This document shows, piece after piece, positions 9,273-18,127 of a DNA stretch of 64,000 bases. The stretch comes from Thiomicrorhabdus sp041583835 (GTDB lineage: Bacteria > Pseudomonadota > Gammaproteobacteria > Thiomicrospirales > Thiomicrospiraceae). The stretch lies in contig NZ_JBFHFC010000006.1 of the NCBI RefSeq assembly GCF_041583835.1, forward strand, positions 62,001-126,000, written 5' to 3'. The notes under the pieces were generated by a model. It saw only the letters and a program-made list of their open reading frames with translations, made no database searches and was not told the origin of the DNA. The number at the start of each line of letters is the position of its first letter. The stretch's first letter is position 1. Position numbers and translations under genes: made by a program.

Positions 9273-10034
9273 ATGAGCGAACCGCAACCTAACCAAACTG
9301 TCGATGGAAGCAAACACGAAGCTTTGCCCGAGAATGTCGTCTTCCACGTCCACGACGTCACCAAAATCTACCAGATGGGTGAAGTACAGGTAAAAGCCTT
9401 ACGCGGTATTGACCTGGACCTCTATCGCGGAGAGCTTACGGTCTTGCTCGGTGCTTCCGGAAGCGGAAAATCGACCCTTCTCAATATACTCGGCGGTTTG
9501 GATACACCGACCGACGGTCATGTGATTTATGCGGACCATGATCTTACCCGAGCCAGCGAGAACGACTTGACCGATTACCGCCGTTATCATGTCGGTTTCG
9601 TATTTCAGTTCTATAACCTAATCCCCAGTCTGACGGCTCGAGAAAACGTCGCCGCGGTTACCGAAATCGCTAAATCGCCGATGACGCCGGAAGAAGCACT
9701 CAAATTGGTCGGACTGGGAGAACGCCTGGATCACTTTCCCGCCCAACTTTCCGGCGGTGAACAACAGCGCGTTGCCATCGCCCGCGCAATCGCCAAAAAT
9801 CCGGACGTATTGCTGTGTGACGAACCGACCGGTGCACTTGATTCAAAAACCGGCATCATGGTGCTGGAGGTTTTGCAACGCGTTAACCAGGAACTTGGCA
9901 CCTCCACCGTCATCATTACCCACAATGCCGGTATCGCCCAAATGGCCAACCGAGTGATTCATTTAGCCGACGGTCGGATCACTCACATTGAAGTCAATGA
10001 AAACCGCCTTAGCCCACATGAATTAAGTTGGTAG
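9273..10034 (+). CDS. ABC transporter ATP-binding protein (MacB/LolD class)
   Basis: A 253-residue cytoplasmic ATPase. Walker A is GASGSGKST, the signature is LSGGEQQRVAIAR, Walker B is LLCDEPTGALD, and the switch histidine is in VIITHN. The pattern LTDYRRYHVGFVFQFYNLIPSLTARENV is that of MacB/LolD-type ATPases that pair with FtsX permeases. The start has a strong GGAGG. It is the first gene of a three-gene operon with an FtsX permease (three bases between) and a HlyD-type adaptor. Together they would form a tripartite-like exporter; the outer-membrane partner and substrate are not in the window. Confidence 0.93.
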   Translation: MSEPQPNQTVDGSKHEALPENVVFHVHDVTKIYQMGEVQVKALRGIDLDLYRGELTVLLGASGSGKSTLLNILGGLDTPTDGHVIYADHDLTRASENDLTDYRRYHVGFVFQFYNLIPSLTARENVAAVTEIAKSPMTPEEALKLVGLGERLDHFPAQLSGGEQQRVAIARAIAKNPDVLLCDEPTGALDSKTGIMVLEVLQRVNQELGTSTVIITHNAGIAQMANRVIHLADGRITHIEVNENRLSPHELSW

Positions 10035-10037
10035 AAG

Positions 10038-12401
10038 ATGAACGCAATCGACATCAAACTATGGCGGGAACTCTGGAAAATGCGCATGCAGGCTCTGGCG
10101 ATTGCCTTGGTTATTGTCAGCGGAGTGGCTATCTTCATCATGTCGCTAAGCACCTATGATTCACTCTATGAAACCCGTGAAAATTATTACAGCGAACACC
10201 GCTTCGCCGATGTCTTCGCAAACCTGAAACGTGCTCCGATCTCGTTAGAGAAAACAATTCAAGCCATTCCCGGTGTCGATAAGGTGGAAACCCGAGTAGT
10301 CACCTACGTTAATTTAGACATTGCCGGTTATACGGATCCGGTCAATGGACACTTAGTTTCATTACCCGCCAATAGCCGCGGCTTGCTTAATCAAATCGTC
10401 TTACGCAGCGGTCGTTTGGTCGAACCTAGACGTGACGACGAAATTATCGTCAGCGAAGAGTTCGCAGATGCCCATCAACTCAAACCCGGCGACAAAATCA
10501 GAGCAACCATCAACGGACGCAGTAAAACCCTGACTATTGTCGGCACCGGACTCTCGCCGGAATACATCTACCAAATCGCTCCCGGAGCGATGTTCCCGGA
10601 TTACAAAAGTTACGGCATCATGTGGATGGCGCGTAAACCCTTGGCCACCGCTTACGATATGGACGGAGCGTTCAACGATGTCTCCTTGACGCTGACCAAA
10701 GGGGCAAACGTACAGGATGTGATCGACCAACTCGACCAGATACTTAAACCGTACGGAGGCGTCGGCGCCTACTCCAGAAAAGACCAACTTTCGAACCGGT
10801 TTTTAACCGAGGAGCTCAAAAGCCTACAAAATATGGCGACTATGTTTCCAATCATCTTCTTCGGTGTGGCCGCCTTTTTATTAAATGTCGTCGTCAGCCG
10901 CCTGATTTCGTTGGAACGAGAGCAGATTGCGGTTCTCAAAGCATTCGGTTACAGCAATTTCGATGTCGGCTTGCACTACAGCAAACTGGTTCTGATGATC
11001 GTTGCTCTCGGTATCGTCATGGGCACCGGTTTCGGAATCTGGATGGGGAAAGGATTAAGCGCTCTGTACATGAATATATACAGTTTGCCTTACATGTTTT
11101 ATATCTTGCATCCCAAGGTCATCGCAACTTCGATTATCGTCAGTGTCGGAGTCGCCGTTGCCGGCACACTGTTTGCCGTTAGAAAAGCGTCCATTTTACC
11201 GCCTGCTCAAGGTATGCGTCCGGAACAACCCTCTACTTACAGACCGATGTTCCTTGAACGTCTCGGTATTCAACAATACTTCTCACAACCGTCACGCATG
11301 ATTTTGCGCCACATTGAACGCCGTCCCTTCAAATCCGTATTGACCACACTTGGAATCAGCATGGCCTGCGGCATCATGATGGTCGGAGGGTTTCAGGAAA
11401 GTTCAATCAAAGAAATGGTCGACGTACAATACAACATGAGTCAGAGAGAAGATTTCATGGTCGTCTATTCGGAACCGACTTCGGCCAATTCTTTATACTC
11501 TTTAAAAGGTCTTCAGGGGGTCGAATTTGCCGAAGGTTTTCGAAATGTCGCCGCCAGAGTCAAATTCGAGCACCGTTTCTATCGGACGTCGATCAGCGGA
11601 GTCGACTCGAATAGCCAACTGGTTCGGTTACTCGACAATAATCTCCGTGAAATCAAACTTCCCGCGGATGGCGCCATCATCACCGACTACCTGGCGGAAA
11701 CGCTTCATATCCGTCCGGGAGATATGTTGACCATCGAAGTATTGGAAGGAAACCGTCCGACACTTCAAGTGCCTGTTATCGGCACGGCAAAACAATATCT
11801 TGGAATGAATGTCTATCTGCAGCGCACCACGCTTAACCGACTGCTCAAAGAAAGCGACTTGATATCCGGAGCCTATATGACGGTAGACGAGAAATACCGT
11901 AAACAGGTCTACGCTAAACTTAAGGGAATGCCGAGAATCATCGGAGCACTGGAACAAAAATCGTCGATTGAAGGGTTTTACGAGATGATGGACAACACCA
12001 TTCTCTTTTTCACCTTCATCACCACCCTTCTGGGCGGCAGCATTGCTTTCGGCGTCGTTTACAATAGTATGCGTATTGCCCTATCCGAACGTAACCGCGA
12101 ACTCGCCAGTTTAAGAGTGCTCGGGCTGAGGCGTAGCGAGGTCGCTTATATTTTGCTCGGCGAACTGGGCTTGCTGACCTTAATCGCCATACCTTTAGGT
12201 TTTGTCATCGGCAACGGTTTGTGCTACTACCTCGCAATGAAGTTTGATAGCGACCTATACCGTATTCCGGTCGTTCTACAACCGGAAACCTATGCCTTTG
12301 CGGCCTTGGTGGTCATTGTTTCATCCATTATTTCCGCCATAATGATCTGGCGAAATCTCGCCCACCTTGATATGGTGGCTGTATTGAAAGCTAAGGAGTA
12401 A
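10038..12401 (+). CDS. ABC transporter permease with two FtsX domains
   Basis: A 787-residue inner-membrane permease. A first transmembrane helix at about residues 17-38 is followed by a large periplasmic domain (about 40-260), three helices (about 270-400), a second periplasmic domain (about 440-640) and a final group of three helices ending at VVIVSSIISAIMIW. Two FtsX domains, each near an EREQIAVLKAFG or ERNRELASLRVLG coupling motif, are typical of large permeases where both halves are fused (DevC/MacB-related). It uses the upstream ATPase and hands substrate to the downstream HlyD adaptor. Substrate unknown. Confidence 0.9.
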   Translation: MNAIDIKLWRELWKMRMQALAIALVIVSGVAIFIMSLSTYDSLYETRENYYSEHRFADVFANLKRAPISLEKTIQAIPGVDKVETRVVTYVNLDIAGYTDPVNGHLVSLPANSRGLLNQIVLRSGRLVEPRRDDEIIVSEEFADAHQLKPGDKIRATINGRSKTLTIVGTGLSPEYIYQIAPGAMFPDYKSYGIMWMARKPLATAYDMDGAFNDVSLTLTKGANVQDVIDQLDQILKPYGGVGAYSRKDQLSNRFLTEELKSLQNMATMFPIIFFGVAAFLLNVVVSRLISLEREQIAVLKAFGYSNFDVGLHYSKLVLMIVALGIVMGTGFGIWMGKGLSALYMNIYSLPYMFYILHPKVIATSIIVSVGVAVAGTLFAVRKASILPPAQGMRPEQPSTYRPMFLERLGIQQYFSQPSRMILRHIERRPFKSVLTTLGISMACGIMMVGGFQESSIKEMVDVQYNMSQREDFMVVYSEPTSANSLYSLKGLQGVEFAEGFRNVAARVKFEHRFYRTSISGVDSNSQLVRLLDNNLREIKLPADGAIITDYLAETLHIRPGDMLTIEVLEGNRPTLQVPVIGTAKQYLGMNVYLQRTTLNRLLKESDLISGAYMTVDEKYRKQVYAKLKGMPRIIGALEQKSSIEGFYEMMDNTILFFTFITTLLGGSIAFGVVYNSMRIALSERNRELASLRVLGLRRSEVAYILLGELGLLTLIAIPLGFVIGNGLCYYLAMKFDSDLYRIPVVLQPETYAFAALVVIVSSIISAIMIWRNLAHLDMVAVLKAKE

Positions 12402-12405
12402 ATAA

Positions 12406-13611
12406 ATGCAGATTCCGTTGCGTAATCATCCGGGCATTTTAGTCGTCAGTGCGCTGATTATTGCATTATTGGTTTGGGGCTTCTGGCCTCAACCGGTGCC
12501 GATCGAATCAACCCAGGTTAAACGCGGACCTTTAACCGTCACGGTCGAAAAAGAAGGCCGTACCCGAGTGATCGACCGATACGTCATCTCTTCGCCTGTC
12601 AACGGCATGACCTGCCGCATGCACCTTAAGGTCGGTGACGAAGTGACCAAAGGAGAGACGCTGTTGGGCATTACGCCGTTGGAATCCCAAGTACTCGACT
12701 CACGCAGCCGGGCTCAGGCCGAAGCACAAGTGGCTGCAGCCAGATCGGCCCTGCATGCAGCAAAAGAACAAGCGCTTGCCGCCGATGCCGCTGCACATTT
12801 AGCCAACGACAAAGTCAAACGCTACAAGCCATTGATTGAAAAAGGCCTGGTTTCCCAGGAAACATACGATCAGGCCAATACCGAATCCCTGACCGCCAAC
12901 GCCTCAAAACGTTCGGCCGACTTCAATGTTGAAGTGGCCAACTATGAATTGCAAGCCGCTTTGACGATCCTGGAATATTCGGCAGCCAAGCCAACTGACG
13001 AACCGGTTGAGCGGGTTCCGGTCAAATCCCCGATCAACGGTCGCATTCTTAAGGTCGCCCGTAAATGCGAAGGGCCGGTCACCACTGGTGAATCCCTGTT
13101 GGAAGTCGGCGATCCGACGGCACTGGAAGTCGAAGTCGACGTCCTTTCCGCCGATGCGGTCAAAATCAAACCCGGCATGACGGTCTTATTCGATCGTTGG
13201 GGCGGTGAACAGACACTACAAGGCATCGTACGCAATATCGAACCTGTCGGCTTTACCAAAATTTCAGCTCTGGGTGTGGAAGAGCAACGCGTTTTGGTCA
13301 TTTCCGACTTTACTTCTCCTCAGGAAGAATGGCGCCGTCTTGGAGACGGATACCGAGTGGAAGCCAAATTCATTCTATGGCACGAAGATGATGTACTTCA
13401 GATTCCTTCCAGTGCCCTTTTCCGTTATAAAGGCGGCTGGGCGGTATTTGTGATCGAAGACGACCGGGCAAAACTCAAAACCGTCACTTTAGGTGAACGT
13501 AACGGCTTGACCGCACAGGTTTTAAGCGGACTGAAAGAAGGCGAAAAAATTATCAACCACCCAAGCGATGCAGTGGAAGACGGAATTGCCTTAAAAGAAC
13601 GTCTATCGTAA
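12406..13611 (+). CDS. Periplasmic adaptor, HlyD/MacA family
   Basis: A 401-residue membrane-fusion protein. Residues 10-27 form a single anchoring helix. A split biotinyl-lipoyl-like domain (about 60-95 and 200-240) flanks an alpha-helical hairpin (about 100-185, Ala/Lys/Glu rich), and beta-barrel and membrane-proximal parts follow. It starts four bases after the permease with AGGAG upstream, so the three genes form one operon. It would bridge the permease to an outer-membrane factor not seen here. The gene ends the operon; only a weak hairpin follows at about 13641-13672. Confidence 0.9.
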   Translation: MQIPLRNHPGILVVSALIIALLVWGFWPQPVPIESTQVKRGPLTVTVEKEGRTRVIDRYVISSPVNGMTCRMHLKVGDEVTKGETLLGITPLESQVLDSRSRAQAEAQVAAARSALHAAKEQALAADAAAHLANDKVKRYKPLIEKGLVSQETYDQANTESLTANASKRSADFNVEVANYELQAALTILEYSAAKPTDEPVERVPVKSPINGRILKVARKCEGPVTTGESLLEVGDPTALEVEVDVLSADAVKIKPGMTVLFDRWGGEQTLQGIVRNIEPVGFTKISALGVEEQRVLVISDFTSPQEEWRRLGDGYRVEAKFILWHEDDVLQIPSSALFRYKGGWAVFVIEDDRAKLKTVTLGERNGLTAQVLSGLKEGEKIINHPSDAVEDGIALKERLS

Positions 13612-13960
13612 AACAAACGATTCAAATCCACTTCCCGACTCGGCCTGCTCAATTTCATTTCGAACAGGCCGGTTCCTTCCTGAGCCCTCACAGCCAAGTC
13701 CCCCTAAAAAACTTTTTAAAACATAAAGTTATACATACCACAATCCAACAATATTGATTGACCGAGAACCATACTTAAATTAGTATTATTAACAGCCCGT
13801 TTGAAAGCCGAACCGCTGTACTTAACCTCTGTACTTAACAGCACGGCTCTCAAATTCGACTGACAGAATTGATAACCAAAGTAAATCCCCCCTTTCCAAC
13901 AAGCTCCTTTAACAAAAGGCCGTTGGCGTTTGCTACTGTTGAATAATCTGGAGGCTTCAA
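13612..13960. other. 349-base gap with a structured element
   Basis: There is no gene here. The gap holds a weak GGCCTG...CAGGCC hairpin at about 13641-13672. At 13806-13849 an inverted repeat (AGCCG-4-GCTGT paired with ACAGC-1-CGGCT) encloses a direct repeat of CTGTACTTAAC at 13816-13826 and 13829-13839. A strong GGAGG ribosome site precedes the next gene. The repeat could be a regulator site or a leader RNA; neither is known. Confidence 0.5.
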
Positions 13961-14344
13961 ATGGATATAAGATACGTTTTAACGGCTTTTGCCTACGCCC
14001 TGGTCGGTCTTGCACTGGGAATCTATATGGCGGCATCCAAAGATCACGGCCAACTGGTCACCCACGCCCATATCTTGTTACTTGGATTCGTCGTTTCCTT
14101 CATTTACGGCTTATGCCATAAACTCTGGCTAAACAACCTGAATACCACGCTAGCCAAAGCCCAGTTCTATTTTCACCAAACAGGAACATTCTTCTTGATG
14201 ATTGGGCTATTCCTGCTATTTTCCAAAGCGTTACCCGAACCGGTACTAGGCCCAATCCTGGGCATTTCCTCAATACTGGTGTTCATAGGTATGGTGCTAA
14301 TGGTGGTTCTGTTTGTAGCCACGACTCAAAAGACCGACGTATAA
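13961..14344 (+). CDS. Four-helix membrane protein resembling part of oxidase subunit I
   Basis: A 127-residue protein made of four hydrophobic segments (about residues 5-27, 38-58, 75-95, 98-120). The HAHILLLGFVVSF stretch on helix 2 resembles the haem-ligand helix of cbb3/NorB-type haem-copper oxidase subunit I, and the short family it belongs to is often mislabelled as a receptor in databases. Whether it binds haem is unknown; His35 and His37 plus a possible second His (FHQTG, near 72) are candidates. It is monocistronic, with a strong GGAGG site and a hairpin after it. Confidence 0.65.
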   Translation: MDIRYVLTAFAYALVGLALGIYMAASKDHGQLVTHAHILLLGFVVSFIYGLCHKLWLNNLNTTLAKAQFYFHQTGTFFLMIGLFLLFSKALPEPVLGPILGISSILVFIGMVLMVVLFVATTQKTDV

Positions 14345-14362
14345 CCGTTCCTTTTTCAAACC

Positions 14363-14391
14363 GGTCTGATCAAATCAAAAATGATCAGGCC
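14363..14391 (+). terminator. Hairpin after the four-helix protein gene
   Basis: GGTCTGATCA pairs with TGATCAGGCC (one wobble) around a nine-base loop, 18 bases after the stop. There is no good T run, so it is only a possible terminator. Confidence 0.35.
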
Positions 14392-14450
14392 TGTCTAAAA
14401 CAAACAAATCGATATAACATAGAAATCCTTAATAAAAATTTGTTACCGTC

Positions 14451-14840
14451 ATGCAAATCCGCCAACTCGATCATTTAGTACTCACTGTCAAAGATTTAGA
14501 CAAAACCATCCATTTTTACGAATCCGTTCTTGGAATGGAAAAAGTCATATTCGGTCAAAATCGCATAGCTTTGAGATTCGGCAATCAAAAAATCAATCTT
14601 CACCAAGCGGGTAAAGAGTTCGAGCCCAAAGCCGGCAACACAGTCACAGGAAGTGCCGATTTATGTTTTCTTACCGACCAACCTCTTGAACAGGCAATGA
14701 ATGAAATCAAACGTCACGGTGTGAAAATCATTGAAGGTCCCGTTGACCGAACCGGCGCAAATGGAGCGATTATCTCCTTCTACATCCGAGATCCAGACCA
14801 AAACCTGATTGAAATCGCAAATGAAAAACATTCGGTTTAA
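14451..14840 (+). CDS. VOC-family (glyoxalase/dioxygenase fold) protein
   Basis: A 129-residue single-module vicinal-oxygen-chelate protein with two beta-alpha-beta-beta-beta units. The start IRQLDHLVLTVKDLDKTIHFYESVLGM carries the usual first metal ligand (His8), INLHQAG a second (His52 region), and the end IRDPDQNLIEIAN a Glu ligand (E123). Such proteins cover glyoxalase, fosfomycin resistance and extradiol dioxygenase activities; none can be chosen here. It is followed 21 bases later by a small helix-hairpin-helix gene, probably in the same transcript. Confidence 0.85.
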   Translation: MQIRQLDHLVLTVKDLDKTIHFYESVLGMEKVIFGQNRIALRFGNQKINLHQAGKEFEPKAGNTVTGSADLCFLTDQPLEQAMNEIKRHGVKIIEGPVDRTGANGAIISFYIRDPDQNLIEIANEKHSV

Positions 14841-14861
14841 ATAACTAGAAACGGAGCACTC

Positions 14862-15122
14862 ATGAAAAACACTCACGATCCCCTACAAACGGTTCCGGGC
14901 ATCGGTCCGGCGGTCGCAGCAAAGTTGAATTGGCTGGGCATTATGGAACCTCAAGAGTTGTGCGGTCAGGATCCGCAAGAACTTTATGAGCGCTATCAAG
15001 ATTTGGTCGGACATCCGGTAGACCGCTGTCTGCTCTATGTATTCCGCTGCGCGGTCTACTATTGCGAAACCGAAAAACCGGATCCCGAATGTCTAAAATG
15101 GTGGAACTGGAAAGATAAATAA
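14862..15122 (+). CDS. Cdd1-like helix-hairpin-helix protein
   Basis: An 86-residue protein. LQTVPGIGPAVAAKLNWLGI (residues 8-27) is a helix-hairpin-helix DNA-binding-type motif, and the remainder (LCGQDPQELYERYQDLVG, then a cysteine- and tryptophan-rich end) fits the Cdd1 / 'pathogenicity locus' family. Family function is not established. The start has GGAG upstream and lies 21 bases after the VOC gene. Confidence 0.75.
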   Translation: MKNTHDPLQTVPGIGPAVAAKLNWLGIMEPQELCGQDPQELYERYQDLVGHPVDRCLLYVFRCAVYYCETEKPDPECLKWWNWKDK

Positions 15123-15266
15123 TCATCACAACGACTTTGAAATCCCCATTCGGCTGGTGTATAACGTATTACTTGAACGTAGATGGACATAGGCAACGAA
15201 GCCGTTACACTACTCCGACATCCATTCCAACTTTTAATACGAAGCTTCTATTCAAAGACATCAAAC

Positions 15267-15668
15267 ATGATACAAAACCTGAATTTTAAATTAGCCGTTA
15301 ACGGCCTACTATTGATTTTCTCCGGACTGCTGATTTTCCACCTGCTGATTCTGTTGCAAGCCATTCCCTACGATATTGTCTGGGCCGGCAAACATGAAAA
15401 CCTGGATAAGATGCAACGTTATGAGATCCAAGCCATTATCATCAACTTAATCATTCTGACAACCGTATTGATTAAAGCTGGCGTTTTGCTCAAGTCTTTT
15501 CAAAACAGCCGAATCATCACCGTTATTCTTTGGGCTCTGGTCATTGTTTTCTCTATTATCGCACTAGGGAACTTTCTGGCCGAAACGTCACTTGAAACCT
15601 TAGTGTTTACCGCTCTCACCCTTCTCAGCGCCGTACTGTTTTATCGCTTGGCGATTGAACGTCCTTAA
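15267..15668 (+). CDS. Hypothetical four-helix membrane protein
   Basis: I do not recognise this protein. Starting at ATG 15267 it is 133 residues with four hydrophobic segments (about residues 10-30, 52-75, 85-103 and 107-128) and a short charged loop (WAGKHENLDKMQRYE) between the first two. The frame stays open upstream to 15183, but the extra 28 residues (MDIGNEAVTLLRHPF and on) are polar and unlike a membrane protein start, so I use the later ATG. It may be monocistronic; a hairpin belonging to the convergent gene lies just after it. Confidence 0.6.
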   Translation: MIQNLNFKLAVNGLLLIFSGLLIFHLLILLQAIPYDIVWAGKHENLDKMQRYEIQAIIINLIILTTVLIKAGVLLKSFQNSRIITVILWALVIVFSIIALGNFLAETSLETLVFTALTLLSAVLFYRLAIERP

Positions 15669-15680
15669 TTCAGACTCTAT

Positions 15681-15705
15681 AAAAAAACCCGGCAACTGCC
15701 GGGTT
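15681..15705 (-). terminator. Terminator of the SBP-GGDEF-EAL gene
   Basis: AACCCGGCA and TGCCGGGTT form a strong stem followed on the minus strand by seven Ts, 45 bases past the stop at 15750. Confidence 0.85.
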
Positions 15706-15749
15706 CAATCGATAAATCTGAGAAACTTCCATGCTTCGTCATGCAGCGT

Positions 15750-17998
15750 TTACTTGAATAACCCGGGAACCTCTTCCGGGGCAACCGGAGGACTGAACAA
15801 AAATCCTTGAGCGATATCGCAACCATGCTCTGCAAGAAATTCAAGTTGTCCGATGGTTTCCACCCCTTCTGCGACAACCTGCAATCCTAAACTATGCGCC
15901 ATAGCGATGGTGGCAATAATCAATTCTTTGCTGCTGTCGACCTCTTCAAGATCCAGAATGAATTCGCGATCTATTTTAATGATATCAAATGGATATTTGC
16001 GCAAATAACTCAACGAAGAATAGCCTTTACCGAAGTCGTCCATCGAAATCTTCAACCCCAACTTTTCAAAGGCTTCCAATGTCGTTTGAATCGCTTCGGA
16101 CTCTTGGATTAGCACGCCCTCAGTGATTTCAAATTCCAACATGCCCGGTTGTACACCATAAAGCCTCAGCAGACTTTCAACTTTATGTAACAAGTCGGGA
16201 TCCTTAAACTGTACCGGCGATATATTGACCGCGATACTTAACGGTTTGTTCAGTTCTTGCTGCCATTTCACAACCATTTTCAAGGCTTCTTTGATAACAA
16301 ATTCGCCAATCTGCAAGATCATCCCGTTTTCTTCTGCGACGGGAATAAACTCGTCGGGCGGTATACTTTCCATTTTGGGATGAAACCAACGCAATAACAC
16401 TTCAAAGCCGGAGATTTCTCCACTTTTAATATCCAATTTAGGCTGAAAATGGGGCTGAAACTCACCGCGTTCCAGTGCGCCTATCATGGCTTGATCCAAT
16501 TGCAGCTTGCGATTGATTTTTTCATTCATCGTCCGGTTATAGTAGGACAGATTATTTTTGCCGTTTTTCTTGGCATACTGCATGGCCGCCCCCGAATAAC
16601 GGAAGACCGTCTGTGCCGCTTCACCGTCCGCAGGATAAAATGCAACACCGACACTCGCCGTGACATTCAACTCTCTACCTTTAATTTCGTATGGTCTCCT
16701 AAACTGCATCATTAAAGCTTCAGCCGTCCAATCCACTTCCGTCGGATCCTTTAAGCCACCGATGAGAACGACAAAGGTATCACCGTCAAACCGCCCAGCC
16801 GTATCGCCAAAGCGTAATGTTTGCTGTATACGCTTGGCAAATTCAATTATGAACTGATCCCCGACGCTAAACCCCAAACTGCTATTAATCTTGTTTAAGT
16901 TGTCCAAACCGATCGTCAAAACCGCGACGTATTCATTCTCTCTTCTTGCCTCTTTAATCAACTGGTTTAAACGGTCGTTCACCAGAAAACGATTCGGAAA
17001 ATCGGTCAAGGAATCGTAATTCGATTGATGTTGAAGTTGATCGGAAACCTCACGAATTTTGCGTTTGAGTGTCAAATTCCAAACCAGAAAAACCACCAAA
17101 ACCATAGCGAAAACAGCAAGATACTGGGCAATTTTCCAATAGCTTATACCTGCGTCAACCTTGACTCCAATCCATTTTTTGAAAATGGCATTTTTCTCTT
17201 CCTGGGTAATGGAATCCAACGCCTTTTGAATTGCCGAGCGTAATAGTGGCCAGTCATCCCGAACAGCTACCGAAAGATCGACGCGTTGCTTGAGCTGAAC
17301 GGCAACCTTGATGTTGGTCAAGCCTTCCTTTCGCATCCAATAACTGACCGTAGCAAGATTACCGACATAAGCGAAAACCTTACCATTCGCAACGGCATTC
17401 AAAGCATCCAGATTCTCCTTATACAGAGACTGCTTGATTTCCGGATAACGAACCATGATCTGATTGATAGTTTGAGAATCTTTCTGGTAGGAAACCGTCT
17501 TGCCCGCTAATGCCGACAAGTCTTCGACATAACCCACATTATCCCGAGTCACAATGACAATGCCCTGGGAGAGGTAAGGTTTGGTAAATAACAAAAAGTT
17601 ACGGCGAGCAGGTGTCGTCTGGGCAATGGAAAGAACATCTAATTCCTTTTTTTCCGCTTTTGCCAGAACCGCTGACCATGGCGATGCCGGTATAAGCTTA
17701 AAAGTGATGCCTAAACGATCTACGACTAATTTCATGAAATCGGCCGCAATGCCTTCATATTGTCCTTTTGCTCCGATTAACTCAAACGGCGGCCAGCCGA
17801 AATCCCCGCCAATACGAATGACGGGATGTTCCGACAGCCATTTTTTTCAGCTTCGGACAGATTCAACTCTTGTTGAACAGGCTCGTCAGCCGCCTTAGAA
17901 AGGTTAGAATACAAAACAGAAAAGATTAGGAAAAGCAGTATGAAACTACTCGAGATTTTTAGTCGATCAAAATGAAAGGCTTCTATGATTTTAGTCAT
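15750..17998 (-). pseudogene. SBP_bac_3 - GGDEF - EAL sensor, frame broken at an A7 run
   Basis: Two pieces of one gene lie in different frames. The upstream piece (from ATG 17998) gives a signal peptide and the sequence up to LNLSEAEK. The downstream piece continues with WLSEHPVIRIGGDFGWPPFE, the normal start of a periplasmic amino-acid-binding-like (SBP_bac_3) domain. The join is a run of seven As on the coding strand (17841-17847); eight As would restore a protein of about 749 residues. Domain order: signal, SBP domain, one membrane helix, GGDEF with a degenerate motif (RFDGDTF), then EAL with FEVLLRW, VNISPVQF, FEITEG, DDFGKGYSSL, IIKIDREF and VAEGVE, so the phosphodiesterase site looks complete. 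It would degrade c-di-GMP in response to a periplasmic ligand. A downstream ATG at 17735 could give a truncated product without signal. The gene may be mutated, phase-variable, corrected by slippage, or the run may be a sequencing error. Confidence 0.8.
17841..17847 (-). other. A7 homopolymer at the frame break
   Basis: Seven Ts on the plus strand read as GAA AAA AAT in the upstream frame; one added A gives GAA AAA AAA TGG and joins the two halves of the SBP-GGDEF-EAL gene. In the downstream frame a TGA lies directly before the run. Confidence 0.8.
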
Positions 17999-18127
17999 CT
18001 ACATCGATAATCCAGTGGGATAAGGTTTCAAGACTATTATAAAAATAATGATTTAACAATGCCTTTTTAATGGATATGCAAACTAAAGATCGCGACAACA
18101 ATTAAATCGCATTAAAAGCTCAATTAA

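Noticed and set aside
13743..13765. FNR-like box before the four-helix oxidase-like protein
   Set aside because: Only the TTGAT half is present; the second half-site does not match.
15183..15266. Upstream start of the 133-residue membrane protein
   Set aside because: The extra 28 residues are polar and unlike a membrane-protein start; ATG 15267 gives a cleaner N-terminus.
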